Shown: piece after piece, positions 49,444-58,023 of the stretch
How the letters are laid out: each line of letters starts with the position of its first letter
How positions within the stretch are numbered: the stretch's first letter is position 1
Assembly (NCBI RefSeq): GCF_900177425.1
Contig: NZ_LT840184.1
Location: 1,453,487-1,517,486 of the forward strand
Length of the DNA stretch: 64,000 bases
Source: Paenibacillus uliginis N3/975
GTDB lineage: Bacteria; Bacillota; Bacilli; Paenibacillales; Paenibacillaceae
Direction of reading: 5' to 3'
Notes under the pieces: model-generated
The model's database searches: none
Seen by the model: the letters and a program-made list of their open reading frames with translations, nothing else
Told to the model about the DNA's origin: nothing
Program-made: the position numbers and the translations under genes

Positions 49444-49862
49444 GTTCCAAGAGAGTATACATACGATATACAGATCAAACATTTGTTAAGCAATACTTCG
49501 GGTATACCTGATTATTTTGAGGATAAGCCTAGTGTACATCAGAAGATCTGCTGATCTTTATGAAAGCTCTTGTTAACAATCAGATTATTCAAAAAGAAAC
49601 CTTGGACATCATGCAACAATGGAACAAAATGTGGATAGGAATGGATTATGGCTATGGGTTGATGAGGATGCATTTTCTTCCATTCACTCGGAAATATATC
49701 GGGTGGGGGCATCTTGGTGCGAGTGGCGCCTCCATGCTTTACTTCCCCAACAAGGATGTATATATAATGGGGAGTTTCAATCAAACCGCTTATCAATCCA
49801 AAAGCACAAACTATATATTTTTTAACATTCTGCGTAAATTAGCAAAGTATGCTTATAGTTAA
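49444..49862 (+). pseudogene. Decayed serine hydrolase (beta-lactamase-like) gene
   Basis: Directly behind the GH3 stop one reads 'YDIQIKHLLSNTSGIPDYFE', a typical class C beta-lactamase-fold segment. Then, after a gap of about 130 missing residues, 'MDYGYGLMRMHFLPFTRKYIGWGHLGASG' and a C terminus. The catalytic SxxK and YxN regions are lost. The end resembles the C terminus of the intact minus-strand hydrolase at 49872, with which it is convergent. Confidence 0.8.
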
Positions 49863-49871
49863 GGGAGGTAA

Positions 49872-50969
49872 TTAATCAATACAATTCAACATCATGTAAA
49901 TGGTTTGAAATGGATTTTTTTCGGTTTGATTTATGGTTCCGACGATAAAAATCTGCTTTGACGGACAGTAAAATGCAAAACTGCCTGTAGACCCGGAATG
50001 ACCAAGTATTTCTGGTGCAGGGAAAAAGGGTGACATCAGCCGAGACATTTTAACGCGCATCATGCCCTTTCCATACTCTAAAGGGAAAAATTGGATTTTA
50101 TTCCACTCGATATTTTCAATATTTGACGGTGAAAAAAGTTCTCCATTGAAAAAGGCTTTTAAAAACTTCATCAAATCCGATGCATTAGATATAATTCCGC
50201 CGGAAGCTCTTGCACTTGATAGATAGATTGGACGAAATACCTTTTCTTTTCCCATATAGATCGGAGCGAAACTGCTGTCCATTTGACTTAAATAAGTAGA
50301 TTCAAGCGTTAGCGGCTTTATTATATATTTGTCATATAAGATCTCCAATTTTTCGCCGGATACCTTTTCAGCAATTTTTCCTAGTAAATCAAAATTAAGA
50401 TCTGAATAATATGCTTCTCCCTCGGTCCCATTGACGAAATGGGCTTCTAACTTTTTGCTACGTTCCAAAATTTCTTCAAAGGTAATCGCCGCATCCTCCT
50501 TTACTAATTCATCTTCGTAGGATGTTCCATCCCCGGTTTTTTCCGTGTAATAGTCCGGAAGGCCAGAGGTCTGGGATAATAATTGGCTTACAGTTATCGT
50601 ACCGGTAGAATCAATCCCTTTATACATGTGCAATTGATCGATCTCGCTTGTATCAAAAAATTGTTCAATCGTATCGTCTAATGACAGTTGTCCTGAATCG
50701 ATTAGATTAAAAATGACTGCAGCAGTAAACATCTTTGTAATACTGGCGATGGCAAACGGACTATTTTCTTGCATATTGCCCGCTGAATTTTTATATGAGA
50801 ATTTTCCATCGGCAGATTCGATATTAATCGCCATATCAAATACCTTTTTATTATCAACCGTTCTTTTAAAAATAATATCTAGTTTTTCATTCGTGCTTTT
50901 TCCTCTCCAAATGCTTTGAGTTATCACTGTTCCAACAGCAATTGCGAATACAAATAGGATCAATACCAT
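49872..50969 (-). CDS. Membrane-anchored serine hydrolase, beta-lactamase/S12 family
   Basis: A 365-residue protein with one N-terminal transmembrane helix (MVLILFVFAIAVGTVI) and an extracytoplasmic penicillin-binding-protein-like fold: nucleophile motif SITK in 'PFAIASITKMFTAAVIF', 'YSDLNFDLLG' at the position of YxN, and HSGSTG at the position of KTG. Such proteins hydrolyse D-amino-acid peptides, esters or beta-lactams. It is followed upstream by a TetR gene, 15 bases from it, in the same orientation. It lacks the three C-terminal helices of ClbP-type prodrug peptidases. Confidence 0.88.
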   Translation of the reverse strand: MVLILFVFAIAVGTVITQSIWRGKSTNEKLDIIFKRTVDNKKVFDMAINIESADGKFSYKNSAGNMQENSPFAIASITKMFTAAVIFNLIDSGQLSLDDTIEQFFDTSEIDQLHMYKGIDSTGTITVSQLLSQTSGLPDYYTEKTGDGTSYEDELVKEDAAITFEEILERSKKLEAHFVNGTEGEAYYSDLNFDLLGKIAEKVSGEKLEILYDKYIIKPLTLESTYLSQMDSSFAPIYMGKEKVFRPIYLSSARASGGIISNASDLMKFLKAFFNGELFSPSNIENIEWNKIQFFPLEYGKGMMRVKMSRLMSPFFPAPEILGHSGSTGSFAFYCPSKQIFIVGTINQTEKNPFQTIYMMLNCID

Positions 50970-50984
50970 ATTATATCCCTCGCT

Positions 50985-51569
50985 CTATTCTTTGGATTTT
51001 AAGATGTCTACGAGCCAATCTGGCTCAGGGCATGGCGTGTCGGGATGCAGTGCTATTTCTTCCGCTATTCCTTGGATCGAACACCAAAAAGCTGTAGACA
51101 ATGCCCATGCGTTGCCATTTCTAATTTCGCCTATTTTTTGGCCTTCTTCAATCAGAGAGATACTTCTTTTTATGATGTCTATTCGAGCAACCATTTCTTT
51201 GGTGACATCCGGTATAGAGTCATTGTTTTGCGCATGTTCCATTAACACAAACATTTTTGCAGACATGGGATTTTGTTTAATGTTATTTAAGATTTCTGCT
51301 GCCACTGCCTTAAATATATGAATAGGACTTCCATCTATATCTTCCAAGTTTAATTCTGTTCCTGCACATCCTATCTTGATAAGTTCCTCATAAAGCTTTT
51401 CTTTGGATTCAAAATAATGGAACAGCAGCCCCATGCTCATATTGGCTTTTTTTGCAATATCCGCAATTTTAGTAGAACCATAACCTTTACGGATAAATAA
51501 ATCTAAACCTGCCTCTAAAATATCAATTCTGCGTTGTTCCTTATGTTGAGTGCGTTTATTTACCATCAT
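50985..51569 (-). CDS. TetR-family transcriptional regulator
   Basis: A 194-residue protein with the helix-turn-helix 'GLDLFIRKGYGSTKIADIAKKANMSMGLLFHYFESKEKLYEEL'. Start taken at the ATG ATG pair (51569/51566), where AAAGGTG is close upstream; a longer frame to 51611 has no binding site. It precedes the serine hydrolase in one operon and probably represses it through the AT-rich palindrome upstream. Confidence 0.9.
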   Translation of the reverse strand: MMVNKRTQHKEQRRIDILEAGLDLFIRKGYGSTKIADIAKKANMSMGLLFHYFESKEKLYEELIKIGCAGTELNLEDIDGSPIHIFKAVAAEILNNIKQNPMSAKMFVLMEHAQNNDSIPDVTKEMVARIDIIKRSISLIEEGQKIGEIRNGNAWALSTAFWCSIQGIAEEIALHPDTPCPEPDWLVDILKSKE

Positions 51570-51582
51570 ATCACCTTTCGTT

Positions 51583-51594
51583 GAAATTAATTTC
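51583..51594. promoter_or_regulatory. Palindrome upstream of the tetR gene
   Basis: GAAATTAATTTC is a perfect 12-base palindrome 14 bases before the tetR start; flanking TTGAA/TTCAA extend the symmetry imperfectly. Candidate TetR operator. Confidence 0.45.
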
Positions 51595-51730
51595 ATTGAA
51601 TTATTTTTCAACTAAATAATAAATTGGTTTCCGTATTCTGTCAATATTATAAAAAGCTCATTTGGTGAATACATCGAACACGGCTTTAGATTGGACGCAA
51701 GCAATTGCAATGAATCACTTGGAAGAGATA

Positions 51731-51776
51731 ATAATCAAAATCCCTGACTCATATTGATGTCAGGGATTTTGATTAT
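51731..51776 (-). terminator. Strong hairpin terminator behind the metallo-hydrolase gene
   Basis: An 18-base perfect stem, ATAATCAAAATCCCTGAC (51731-51748) with GTCAGGGATTTTGATTAT (51759-51776), loop of 10. On the minus strand it follows the MBL stop at two bases and carries A/T-rich flanks on both sides, so it may stop both directions. Confidence 0.85.
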
Positions 51777-51777
51777 A

Positions 51778-52535
51778 TTAAAAAGTGATTGATTCACCAT
51801 CATTAGGTACTAATATGTTGTTGGAAAGACCTTTTTCATCGATAAAAGCTTTTAATTCTTGTCTTGTTAATAAGCAGTGATTGACAGCCTCCATATGTGA
51901 AACGATAATAGTTGATTGTTGAGCTTCCATATAGGTTTGATAGATGTCTTCTTTCGTCATCGTAATAGGATCACCTTGAAGAAATTGTGCAGCGCCTCCA
52001 TTTACAATAATCACTTCGGGATTATGATGCTTAATGGCATCCTGAACATCACTACACCATACTGTATCTCCTGCAATATATAGCGTTTTTTCATCGGGAT
52101 GGTTAAAGACAACGCCTGAAACCTCACCCATTAATTTTCCTATTTCGCCTGTCCCATGTTTTCCACTTGTTCTAGTTAAGCTAATGCCCCCAATACTCAA
52201 AACACTGGCTAAAGATTCTACATTTTGAAAACCTTCTTTTTTAATGATTTCTACATCTTTTTCAGACTGTGCAATAATTCTAATATTTTTAGGTAATATT
52301 TCTATCGCAGCAGAATCAAAATGATCTGGATGTAAGTGAGTGACAATAACGATATCAACCTCAATTATTTCTTCAACAGGGATTGGTAAATCTATTGTTG
52401 GATTAAACTTGTCCTGATTCAGAGTGTTTGGAAATGGAGGATAAGTTCCTTTTTTGATAAGAAGGGATCAATTAAAAATTTCTTGTCTGCATAGTTCAAA
52501 ATAATTGTTGCATTACGTATTTGTCTAATATTCAT
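51778..52535 (-). pseudogene. MBL-fold metallo-hydrolase, single frameshift in an A-run
   Basis: The protein would start MNIRQIRNATIILNYADKKF at 52535 and has the zinc motif VTHLHPDHFD and the UlaG-like 'LYIAGDTVWCSDVQDAI' and 'IVSHMEAVNHCL'. The frame breaks at a six-A run (T-run 52450-52455 on the plus strand): with seven As the sequence would read SKKGTYPPFPNTLNQDKF and continue to the stop at 51778. As given, the N-terminal piece ends after about 45 codons. It may be a true loss, phase variation or a sequencing error. Divergent from the lrp gene, which may regulate it. Confidence 0.85.
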
Positions 52536-52653
52536 GCTGTATTCCTCCTTTAATAACCCTCTTCTATAGGATAATATTTAAGGGAGAATGCTGTACATAA
52601 ATTAAATCAAGAGTATTCTATATAATACTTGAATTATGAAAGAGGCTGCACTT

Positions 52654-53064
52654 ATGTTAGATAACACAGATAAAAAAATCCTTGAAGAGTTATCAAAGAA
52701 TGGTCGTATAACAATGAAGGAATTAGGTGAGAAAGTTCATTTGACGGGTCAGGCAACTGCATCTAGAGTGTGCAAAATAGAGGAACAAGGTGTAATAGAG
52801 GGATACACGATTCATCTAAATCAAATAAAAGCAGGATACTCTCTCCTCTCATGTCTACATATTTATACACATAGTATGGATCATAGACCCTATTTAACAT
52901 TTATAGAAAAACAACAAAGATTCATCATGAACAATTATAAAATTAGTGGCGAGGGCTGTTATCTCCTGGAGTGTAGGTTTCCAACTAACCATGAGTTGGA
53001 CCTATTTTTAACCGAATTAAACAAACACGCTAATTATAAGTTATCTATTGTAATTAATAAGTGA
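52654..53064 (+). CDS. Lrp/AsnC-family transcriptional regulator
   Basis: A 136-residue protein with N-terminal helix-turn-helix 'LDNTDKKILEELSKNGRITMKELGEKVHLTGQATASRVCKIEEQGVIEGYT' and a short RAM-type C-terminal domain ('SGEGCYLLECRFPTNHELDLFLTELNKHANYKLSI'). I take ATG 52654 because AAAGAGG precedes it; ATG 52636 is the alternative. Divergent from the metallo-hydrolase gene, with about 100 bases shared. Confidence 0.9.
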   Translation: MLDNTDKKILEELSKNGRITMKELGEKVHLTGQATASRVCKIEEQGVIEGYTIHLNQIKAGYSLLSCLHIYTHSMDHRPYLTFIEKQQRFIMNNYKISGEGCYLLECRFPTNHELDLFLTELNKHANYKLSIVINK

Positions 53065-53109
53065 AACTAAACTGTAGGGGATTAAAATGAGCGAAGGAAG
53101 AAAAAGAGG

Positions 53110-54009
53110 ATGGATATACGTAAATTACATTACTTCATTGCAGTAGCGGAAGAACTTCATTTCAGCCGTGCTGCGGAAAAATTGAATATGACACAGCCAC
53201 CTTTAAGTCAGCAAATTCAAGACTTGGAAAAAGAACTTGGCGTGAAACTGTTGGAACGCAACAAGAGACAAGTTCGTCTCACACCTGCGGGGGCCGTTTT
53301 TTTAGAGGAAGCCAAAATGATTTTATCCCAATTGGAGCGGTCTATTAAAACTACGCAACTGACCAGCCAAGGAATAATCGGACATTTAGTCGTTGGATTT
53401 GTAGATTCAGCAGCGGGAGATATAATGGTTGATATTTTGAGAGTATTTCGGGAACGATTCCCGCAAATACAGCTTACTTTATGCGAGATGACTTCTGCCC
53501 AGCAATGGCAGGCTTTACATGACGGAACCATTCATGTTGGGTTTCCGCGTTTCATCGAATCGACAAAGCATATCGACTATCGTACCATTACAAACGAATC
53601 ACTTGTTGCTGTACTGCCCGAACAGCATCCGTTAGCCAGACTGTCTGCAATTTCTGTCCGCTCTTTGGAATTAGAACCGTTCATTTTGTCTCCGCGTTAT
53701 CTCGGAGTTTCTTTTCATGATCTCATCATTGGTTTCTGTGCACAACATGGCGTTTATCCGAAAGTTGTACAGGAAGCCATTCAGATGTATACCATTGTAA
53801 ACTTGGTAGCTGCGAATCTGGGCGTTTCCATCGTACCTTCTTCAGTTTCCGTTTTTCAGCGCAGCGGTGTCGTATTTCGGCCATTTGAGGAAAGTGTGCC
53901 GCCGGTTCCCCTCTACACTGCTTGGAGAACCGACGTGAATAAGGCCGTCCTATCAGCATTTATTAGGACAGTTGAAGAAGTAAGTTCAATAGCAATTGAT
54001 AGTAGATAA
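53110..54009 (+). CDS. LysR-family transcriptional regulator
   Basis: A 299-residue regulator. The N-terminal helix-turn-helix reads 'LHYFIAVAEELHFSRAAEKLNMTQPPLSQQIQDLEKELGVKLLERNKRQVRLTPAG', the BenM/CatR-like type; a co-inducer-binding domain follows. It ends 9 bases before the converging aldo-keto reductase stop. Close spacing behind lrp (45 bases) suggests possible co-transcription. Target unknown; LysR genes often regulate a neighbour such as the reductase. Confidence 0.94.
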   Translation: MDIRKLHYFIAVAEELHFSRAAEKLNMTQPPLSQQIQDLEKELGVKLLERNKRQVRLTPAGAVFLEEAKMILSQLERSIKTTQLTSQGIIGHLVVGFVDSAAGDIMVDILRVFRERFPQIQLTLCEMTSAQQWQALHDGTIHVGFPRFIESTKHIDYRTITNESLVAVLPEQHPLARLSAISVRSLELEPFILSPRYLGVSFHDLIIGFCAQHGVYPKVVQEAIQMYTIVNLVAANLGVSIVPSSVSVFQRSGVVFRPFEESVPPVPLYTAWRTDVNKAVLSAFIRTVEEVSSIAIDSR

Positions 54010-54017
54010 CGTGGTAT

Positions 54018-55007
54018 TTATCCGGTTTTTGCCGGATCGCGCTCAACTAGCCCATCTAATATAGTATCGATTTGTTTCATCATCTCAGAGTCAAGGCGAG
54101 TCCCAGCAGCCTTGACGTTTTCTTGTACCTGCTCTGGTTTAGATGCCCCAATAATGGCGGATGATACCTGCGGATTTTGCAGCACCCATGCTATTGCAAG
54201 CTGTGGCAATGTCAACCCGGCTTCATGTGCGATAGAGGAGAGCTTAGAAACAGCTAGCAGTACTTCGGTGCGCAGCCATTGACCTGCTAATCGCTCGAAA
54301 AATGGAGCTCCCGCCGAAGTTGAAGCACGAGACCCTTGCGGCAACGGTTTGTTTGGCGCATATTTTCCGGAAAGAATTCCTTGTGCAAGAGGTGACCAGA
54401 CCACCTGCCCGATTCCTTCCCGCTCACAAACGTGAATGACTTCCGATTCGATTACACGCCATAACATCGAGTATTGGGGTTGACTGGCCACTAATGGAAC
54501 CCTCAACTCCCGCGCTAATGCAGCACCCTTGGCAATCTGGTCTGCCGTCCACTCGCTTATCCCGACATATAGAATTTTTCCTTGGCGAACCAGATCCGAA
54601 AAGGCTAGAAAGGTTTCTTCAAGGGATACCGTCGAATCAAAGCGGTGGGCGTAATAAACATCGATGTAATCCGTTTGCAATCTGTTCAGTGAAGCGTGGC
54701 AGGCTTCCATAATATGTTTACGGGAAAGACCTCTGTCGTTGTGTCCTGTTCCTGTCGGATGGTAAACCTTGGTGCATAACTCTATGCTCTCTCGACGCAT
54801 TCCTTTCAAAGCTTGACCTAGTACCGTTTCCGCCCTCGTTTCCGAGTACGCATCCGCAGTATCAAATGTAGTAATCCCCGCATCCAGTGCAGCATGAACA
54901 CAGGCATAGGCCGTCTCATTATTTACTTGAGCGCCGTGGGTAATCCAGTTACCTAAAGCAATCTCACTTACTTTTAAGCCGCTGGAACCTAATTTTCGAT
55001 AGATCAT
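54018..55007 (-). CDS. Aldo/keto reductase
   Basis: A 329-residue NADPH-dependent reductase of the KCAB/YhdN-like group. The catalytic tetrad is visible: Asp in 'FDTADAYS', Tyr of the same motif, Lys in 'ELCTKVY' and His in 'DVYYAHRFD'. Cofactor-binding 'GASKPEQVQENV' lies near the end. ATG 55007 has AAAGGAGGT 7 bases upstream; the longer frame to 55046 does not. It reduces aldehydes or ketones; the physiological substrate is unknown. Confidence 0.93.
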   Translation of the reverse strand: MIYRKLGSSGLKVSEIALGNWITHGAQVNNETAYACVHAALDAGITTFDTADAYSETRAETVLGQALKGMRRESIELCTKVYHPTGTGHNDRGLSRKHIMEACHASLNRLQTDYIDVYYAHRFDSTVSLEETFLAFSDLVRQGKILYVGISEWTADQIAKGAALARELRVPLVASQPQYSMLWRVIESEVIHVCEREGIGQVVWSPLAQGILSGKYAPNKPLPQGSRASTSAGAPFFERLAGQWLRTEVLLAVSKLSSIAHEAGLTLPQLAIAWVLQNPQVSSAIIGASKPEQVQENVKAAGTRLDSEMMKQIDTILDGLVERDPAKTG

Positions 55008-55155
55008 CTTTTTTACCTCCTTTAGATAACAATTCGATAGTAGCAAACCTTTATAAATAGGTGAAATATTCTTTTCTATACGTTTTGAGTCAAAAAAAAT
55101 ATTACTGGAGTATGAATTGTTTACAAATCAAACGATACGGAGAGATCATTGCCAA

Positions 55156-55170
55156 TGAGAATGATTATCA
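55156..55170. promoter_or_regulatory. Fur box
   Basis: TGAGAATGATTATCA matches the 7-1-7 Fur consensus TGATAATNATTATCA at all but one position. It lies 78-92 bases before the AraC-SBP start, so the gene should be repressed by iron-loaded Fur. Confidence 0.75.
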
Positions 55171-55247
55171 ATTATAATGAGTCTTAGTTGAAATACAGAA
55201 TCAAGTCAGGTATGGATGATGATTTTGATCGGGGGAGAACAATAGTT

Positions 55248-57239
55248 ATGAATTTGGATGATCACATCCTGCTTTGGAACCATGTTTTTATAAAAGTAAT
55301 GGATGTCCGTTTTCAGACAATGGATAAGGGGGAGGAGTTGCCAACCTATCGGCTGCCGGCCAGCGCATTTCTATATACCGTGCGCGGAAGCGCCCGGGTG
55401 TGGTTGGATCATAGCGTTCATAGGGTCGAACGATTCCATGTGCTGCATGGCGGAAAGGGGATGTGCCTGAATATCGTCTCGGAGGATGAGCTTGAATACT
55501 ACATTATTCTTTATAGGGCAATTCTAGCCTTGCCATGCCGCCAGGAGATTCAACAACTACTGGAGAGGGAGAATCCTTTTCAGTATCAATATGCTTTTGC
55601 ACCGCATCATCCGCTGTCCCTGTACGATAAAGTTGAATTGCTGGAACAGGAGTGGCGTCAGGCATCGGGACTAGGTAAACTGCATGTCAAAGCTTTACTT
55701 CATCAATTTGTGTATGAGCTGTTGTCGCAGCTGCACCAGCAAGGGATTCAGCCGCTTAAACCGGATCTGATGGCGCAGGCTGTCGTGTATATCCGCGAGC
55801 ATTTTAAACAGCCCATCACATTAGAATTGATAGCGGAAGAACTGGAATGCAGCACCGGGCACCTGTCCAGGCTGTTCAAGAAACAGATGCACACCAGTCC
55901 TATTCATTATCTTGGTCAAGTACGGGTGGATAGAGCGATGCAGTTGTTACTGCAGACGGACGCTACTTTACAGGAAATTGCGGAGAGCGTAGGGTATCCG
56001 GACGCCCATTCGTTAAGCCGTAGTTTCAAAAAATACAAGGGAGTATCTCCTGTCCGTTTCAAAAAAGAGCGGCGGCAGCAACATTGGGATCAGGATTTGC
56101 CCATAACGATGCTAAAATATGCCGTTCAAGAGAAACAACCCCCACGCTATAATGAGATTGATTATCAATATCAACATGGTACGAGAGGGGAATTTTTGAT
56201 GCAAGGAAGGATCAAAATTACAGCGATGACGATGCTGATCTGTTTATCGATGTTGCTGGGAGCCTGTTCAAATCAGGCAAATACACAAGTAGGTTCGCAA
56301 ACGGAGACCAACCCGACAACAACCCAAACTAAAGGCGATCAGCCGACTGGAGACGGGCAAACAGGAGAGCAAACAAAGACGAGAACGGTAACGACGTTGA
56401 AAGGCGATGTAGAAGTACCGGCGAACCCGAAACGGGTAGCTTCAGACCAGTATATGGGGCATCTTTTGAAACTTGGTATCATTCCAGTTGGGGTGAGAAG
56501 CTTTATGCTTAGTGAGGCCTGGATCGAGAAAGCGGGTATTTCCAAAGATGTTATTGCCGGAATCGAGGATCTCGGCGAATTTCCTATGAATTTAGAGAAA
56601 TTGACTTATTTGGAGCCAGACTTAATTATAGGTTCGATCGAAAAGAACATCGAAGACTACCAAAAAATTGGAACTACGGTGTTTCTGCCATATTGGGAAG
56701 GCTTATCAACAGCGGGGCCATTGGAGAAATTCCGGAGAATTAGTGAAATCTTCGGAAAGCAGCAGGAAGCGGAGCAATGGATAGCCGAATATGAAAACAA
56801 GGTTGAAGAGGCCAAAAAGAAAATTGACGGTATAATCAAAGAAGGTGAGACGGTCTCGATCGTGCAAGTTGCTAATAAATCACTGTATGTGCTTGCGGCG
56901 GAAGGCGGCAATTATGGAAGTTCGACCATATATGGGATGTTGAAGTTACCGCCTACGGAAAAAGCCTTGAATATGAAAGAAGGGTTTGAGAATATCTCGC
57001 TCGAAGTTTTGCCTGAATATGTGGGGGATCATATATTTGTATACGGTTCAAATGATGAAGGGGCTAATGAAGTATTAAACAGCAACTTGTGGAAGGGACT
57101 CCCTGCTGTCAAAAAAGGTCAGGTATATATGTACGGTGGGTTCGGAGAGAAAGGCGATGAATTTGTAATGGAAGATCCTTACTCGATGGAGCTTCAACTT
57201 GACACTATTGTAAATATTTTAATAGCCACTAATAAATAG
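55248..57239 (+). CDS. AraC-type regulator fused to siderophore-binding lipoprotein
   Basis: A 663-residue two-part protein. The first 300 residues are a cytoplasmic AraC protein: a cupin-like sensor, then helix-turn-helices 'ITLELIAEELECSTGHLSRLF' and 'LQEIAESVGYPDAHSLSRSFKKYKGVSPVRFKK'. Then MQGRIKITAMTMLICLSMLLGACSNQ gives a membrane segment with lipobox LLGAC, a Thr/Gln-rich linker and a periplasmic-binding-protein-2 domain for ferric siderophores ('GDVEVPANPKRVASDQ', 'LEPDLIIG', 'WKGLPAVKKGQVYMYGG'). If read as one chain it spans the membrane, linking ligand capture to DNA binding. ATG 55248 has GGGGGAGA upstream; TTG 55188 and ATG 55212 are alternatives. A Fur box precedes it. Confidence 0.9.
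   Translation: MNLDDHILLWNHVFIKVMDVRFQTMDKGEELPTYRLPASAFLYTVRGSARVWLDHSVHRVERFHVLHGGKGMCLNIVSEDELEYYIILYRAILALPCRQEIQQLLERENPFQYQYAFAPHHPLSLYDKVELLEQEWRQASGLGKLHVKALLHQFVYELLSQLHQQGIQPLKPDLMAQAVVYIREHFKQPITLELIAEELECSTGHLSRLFKKQMHTSPIHYLGQVRVDRAMQLLLQTDATLQEIAESVGYPDAHSLSRSFKKYKGVSPVRFKKERRQQHWDQDLPITMLKYAVQEKQPPRYNEIDYQYQHGTRGEFLMQGRIKITAMTMLICLSMLLGACSNQANTQVGSQTETNPTTTQTKGDQPTGDGQTGEQTKTRTVTTLKGDVEVPANPKRVASDQYMGHLLKLGIIPVGVRSFMLSEAWIEKAGISKDVIAGIEDLGEFPMNLEKLTYLEPDLIIGSIEKNIEDYQKIGTTVFLPYWEGLSTAGPLEKFRRISEIFGKQQEAEQWIAEYENKVEEAKKKIDGIIKEGETVSIVQVANKSLYVLAAEGGNYGSSTIYGMLKLPPTEKALNMKEGFENISLEVLPEYVGDHIFVYGSNDEGANEVLNSNLWKGLPAVKKGQVYMYGGFGEKGDEFVMEDPYSMELQLDTIVNILIATNK
56183..56201 (+). promoter_or_regulatory. 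Internal ribosome binding site and start for the lipoprotein half
   Basis: GAGAGGGG lies 8 bases before the ATG at 56199, which begins MQGRIKITAMTM, a complete lipoprotein signal peptide. Independent translation of a free siderophore-binding lipoprotein (about 346 residues) from the same message is therefore possible. Confidence 0.5.
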
Positions 57240-57295
57240 CACTTGAGATTATCCGGGTACAATGTTTGTCTATTCAATCGTTTGACAATACGAAG

Positions 57296-57328
57296 GACCT
57301 TGCCGACTATAAGCTGGCAGGGTCTTTT
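57296..57328 (+). terminator. Terminator of the AraC-SBP gene
   Basis: GACCTTGCC / GGCAGGGTC stem (one mismatch) around a 10-base loop, followed by TTTTT. Confidence 0.8.
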
Positions 57329-57526
57329 TCGTTAGTGGAGTACGGTGTTGAAATCTACCGTTAGGGGGTGAACCCCGGAGTTCAGTCCGAGTGGACGGAT
57401 GTATTCAGCAAAAGATGATGCAGGCTTTGCATATTTCACATTACATTAAGATTGTATAGAATCTGGATTAAGTTTGCTCGTTTACTCAGATAATGCAAGG
57501 AAATGAGACAGAGGAGAGAGCAAAAA

Positions 57527-57798
57527 AATGAACATATTTTCAAAACGTATGACGGCCATTGCACTGACCTTCACCGAGTAACTGGCTTACTAAGCGGTAC
57601 TGGTTCACTATCGAAAGTATCGGTGAAGCCCGTGAATATAACCCGGAAGAACCACTTTTTGTCGAGATGGACCAAGTCCATATGAGCCGTGTCATCACCA
57701 ACTTGATTAGCAATACACTCCGATATAATCCGGCGGGAACTGTAATTTATGTGTCATGTGAACAGCAAGACATGATTAATGGTGTAATGGGATCGTAA
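57527..57798 (+). pseudogene. Scrambled gene remnants, including a sensor-kinase ATPase fragment
   Basis: A start region with GAGGAGAG and ATG gives MNIFSKRMTAIALTF and soon stops. In another frame 'NPEEPLFVEMDQVHMSRVIT' and 'NLISNTLRYNPAGTVIYVSC' follow (57635-57798). The latter is the N box region of a histidine kinase ATPase domain. These are pieces of at least two lost genes. The preceding 57330-57520 shows only a GGGGG-TGAA-CCCC mini-hairpin. Confidence 0.6.
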
Positions 57799-57905
57799 TT
57801 TGTTTATTACACCAGGGACATAAACATCAGGAGAAGGTTGCCGATAGCAATGGATCTTAAGGCAGGGCATCATCAGCGATGAGAATATTTATTTCAATTA
57901 AACAG

Positions 57906-57952
57906 TTGACAGAACTTGATGCATTCATTATATTATATGCATGTGCATGCAT
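57906..57952 (+). promoter_or_regulatory. Sigma-A promoter with palindromic operator, upstream of the OYE gene
   Basis: TTGACA (57906), 17 bases, TATATT (57929) is a near-perfect vegetative promoter. Directly behind it, ATGCATG-TG-CATGCAT (57937-57952) is a perfect 7-base inverted repeat covering the transcription start. A repressor bound there would block the promoter. Confidence 0.75.
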
Positions 57953-58023
57953 TTATTATTCTCTTATTGTATTTATGATTTGTGCATGCTAAATCCAGTT
58001 GTTATACAAAGAGGAGAGAGATC

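Noticed and set aside
49872..50969. Serine hydrolase as the D-Asn prodrug peptidase of the NRPS cluster
   Set aside because: It lacks the three C-terminal transmembrane helices of ClbP-type enzymes, sits 32 kb away and is paired with its own TetR regulator.
57355..57420. Riboswitch-like GC hairpin behind the AraC-SBP terminator
   Set aside because: Only a four-base GGGG/CCCC stem is visible, no known aptamer motif, and no intact gene follows.
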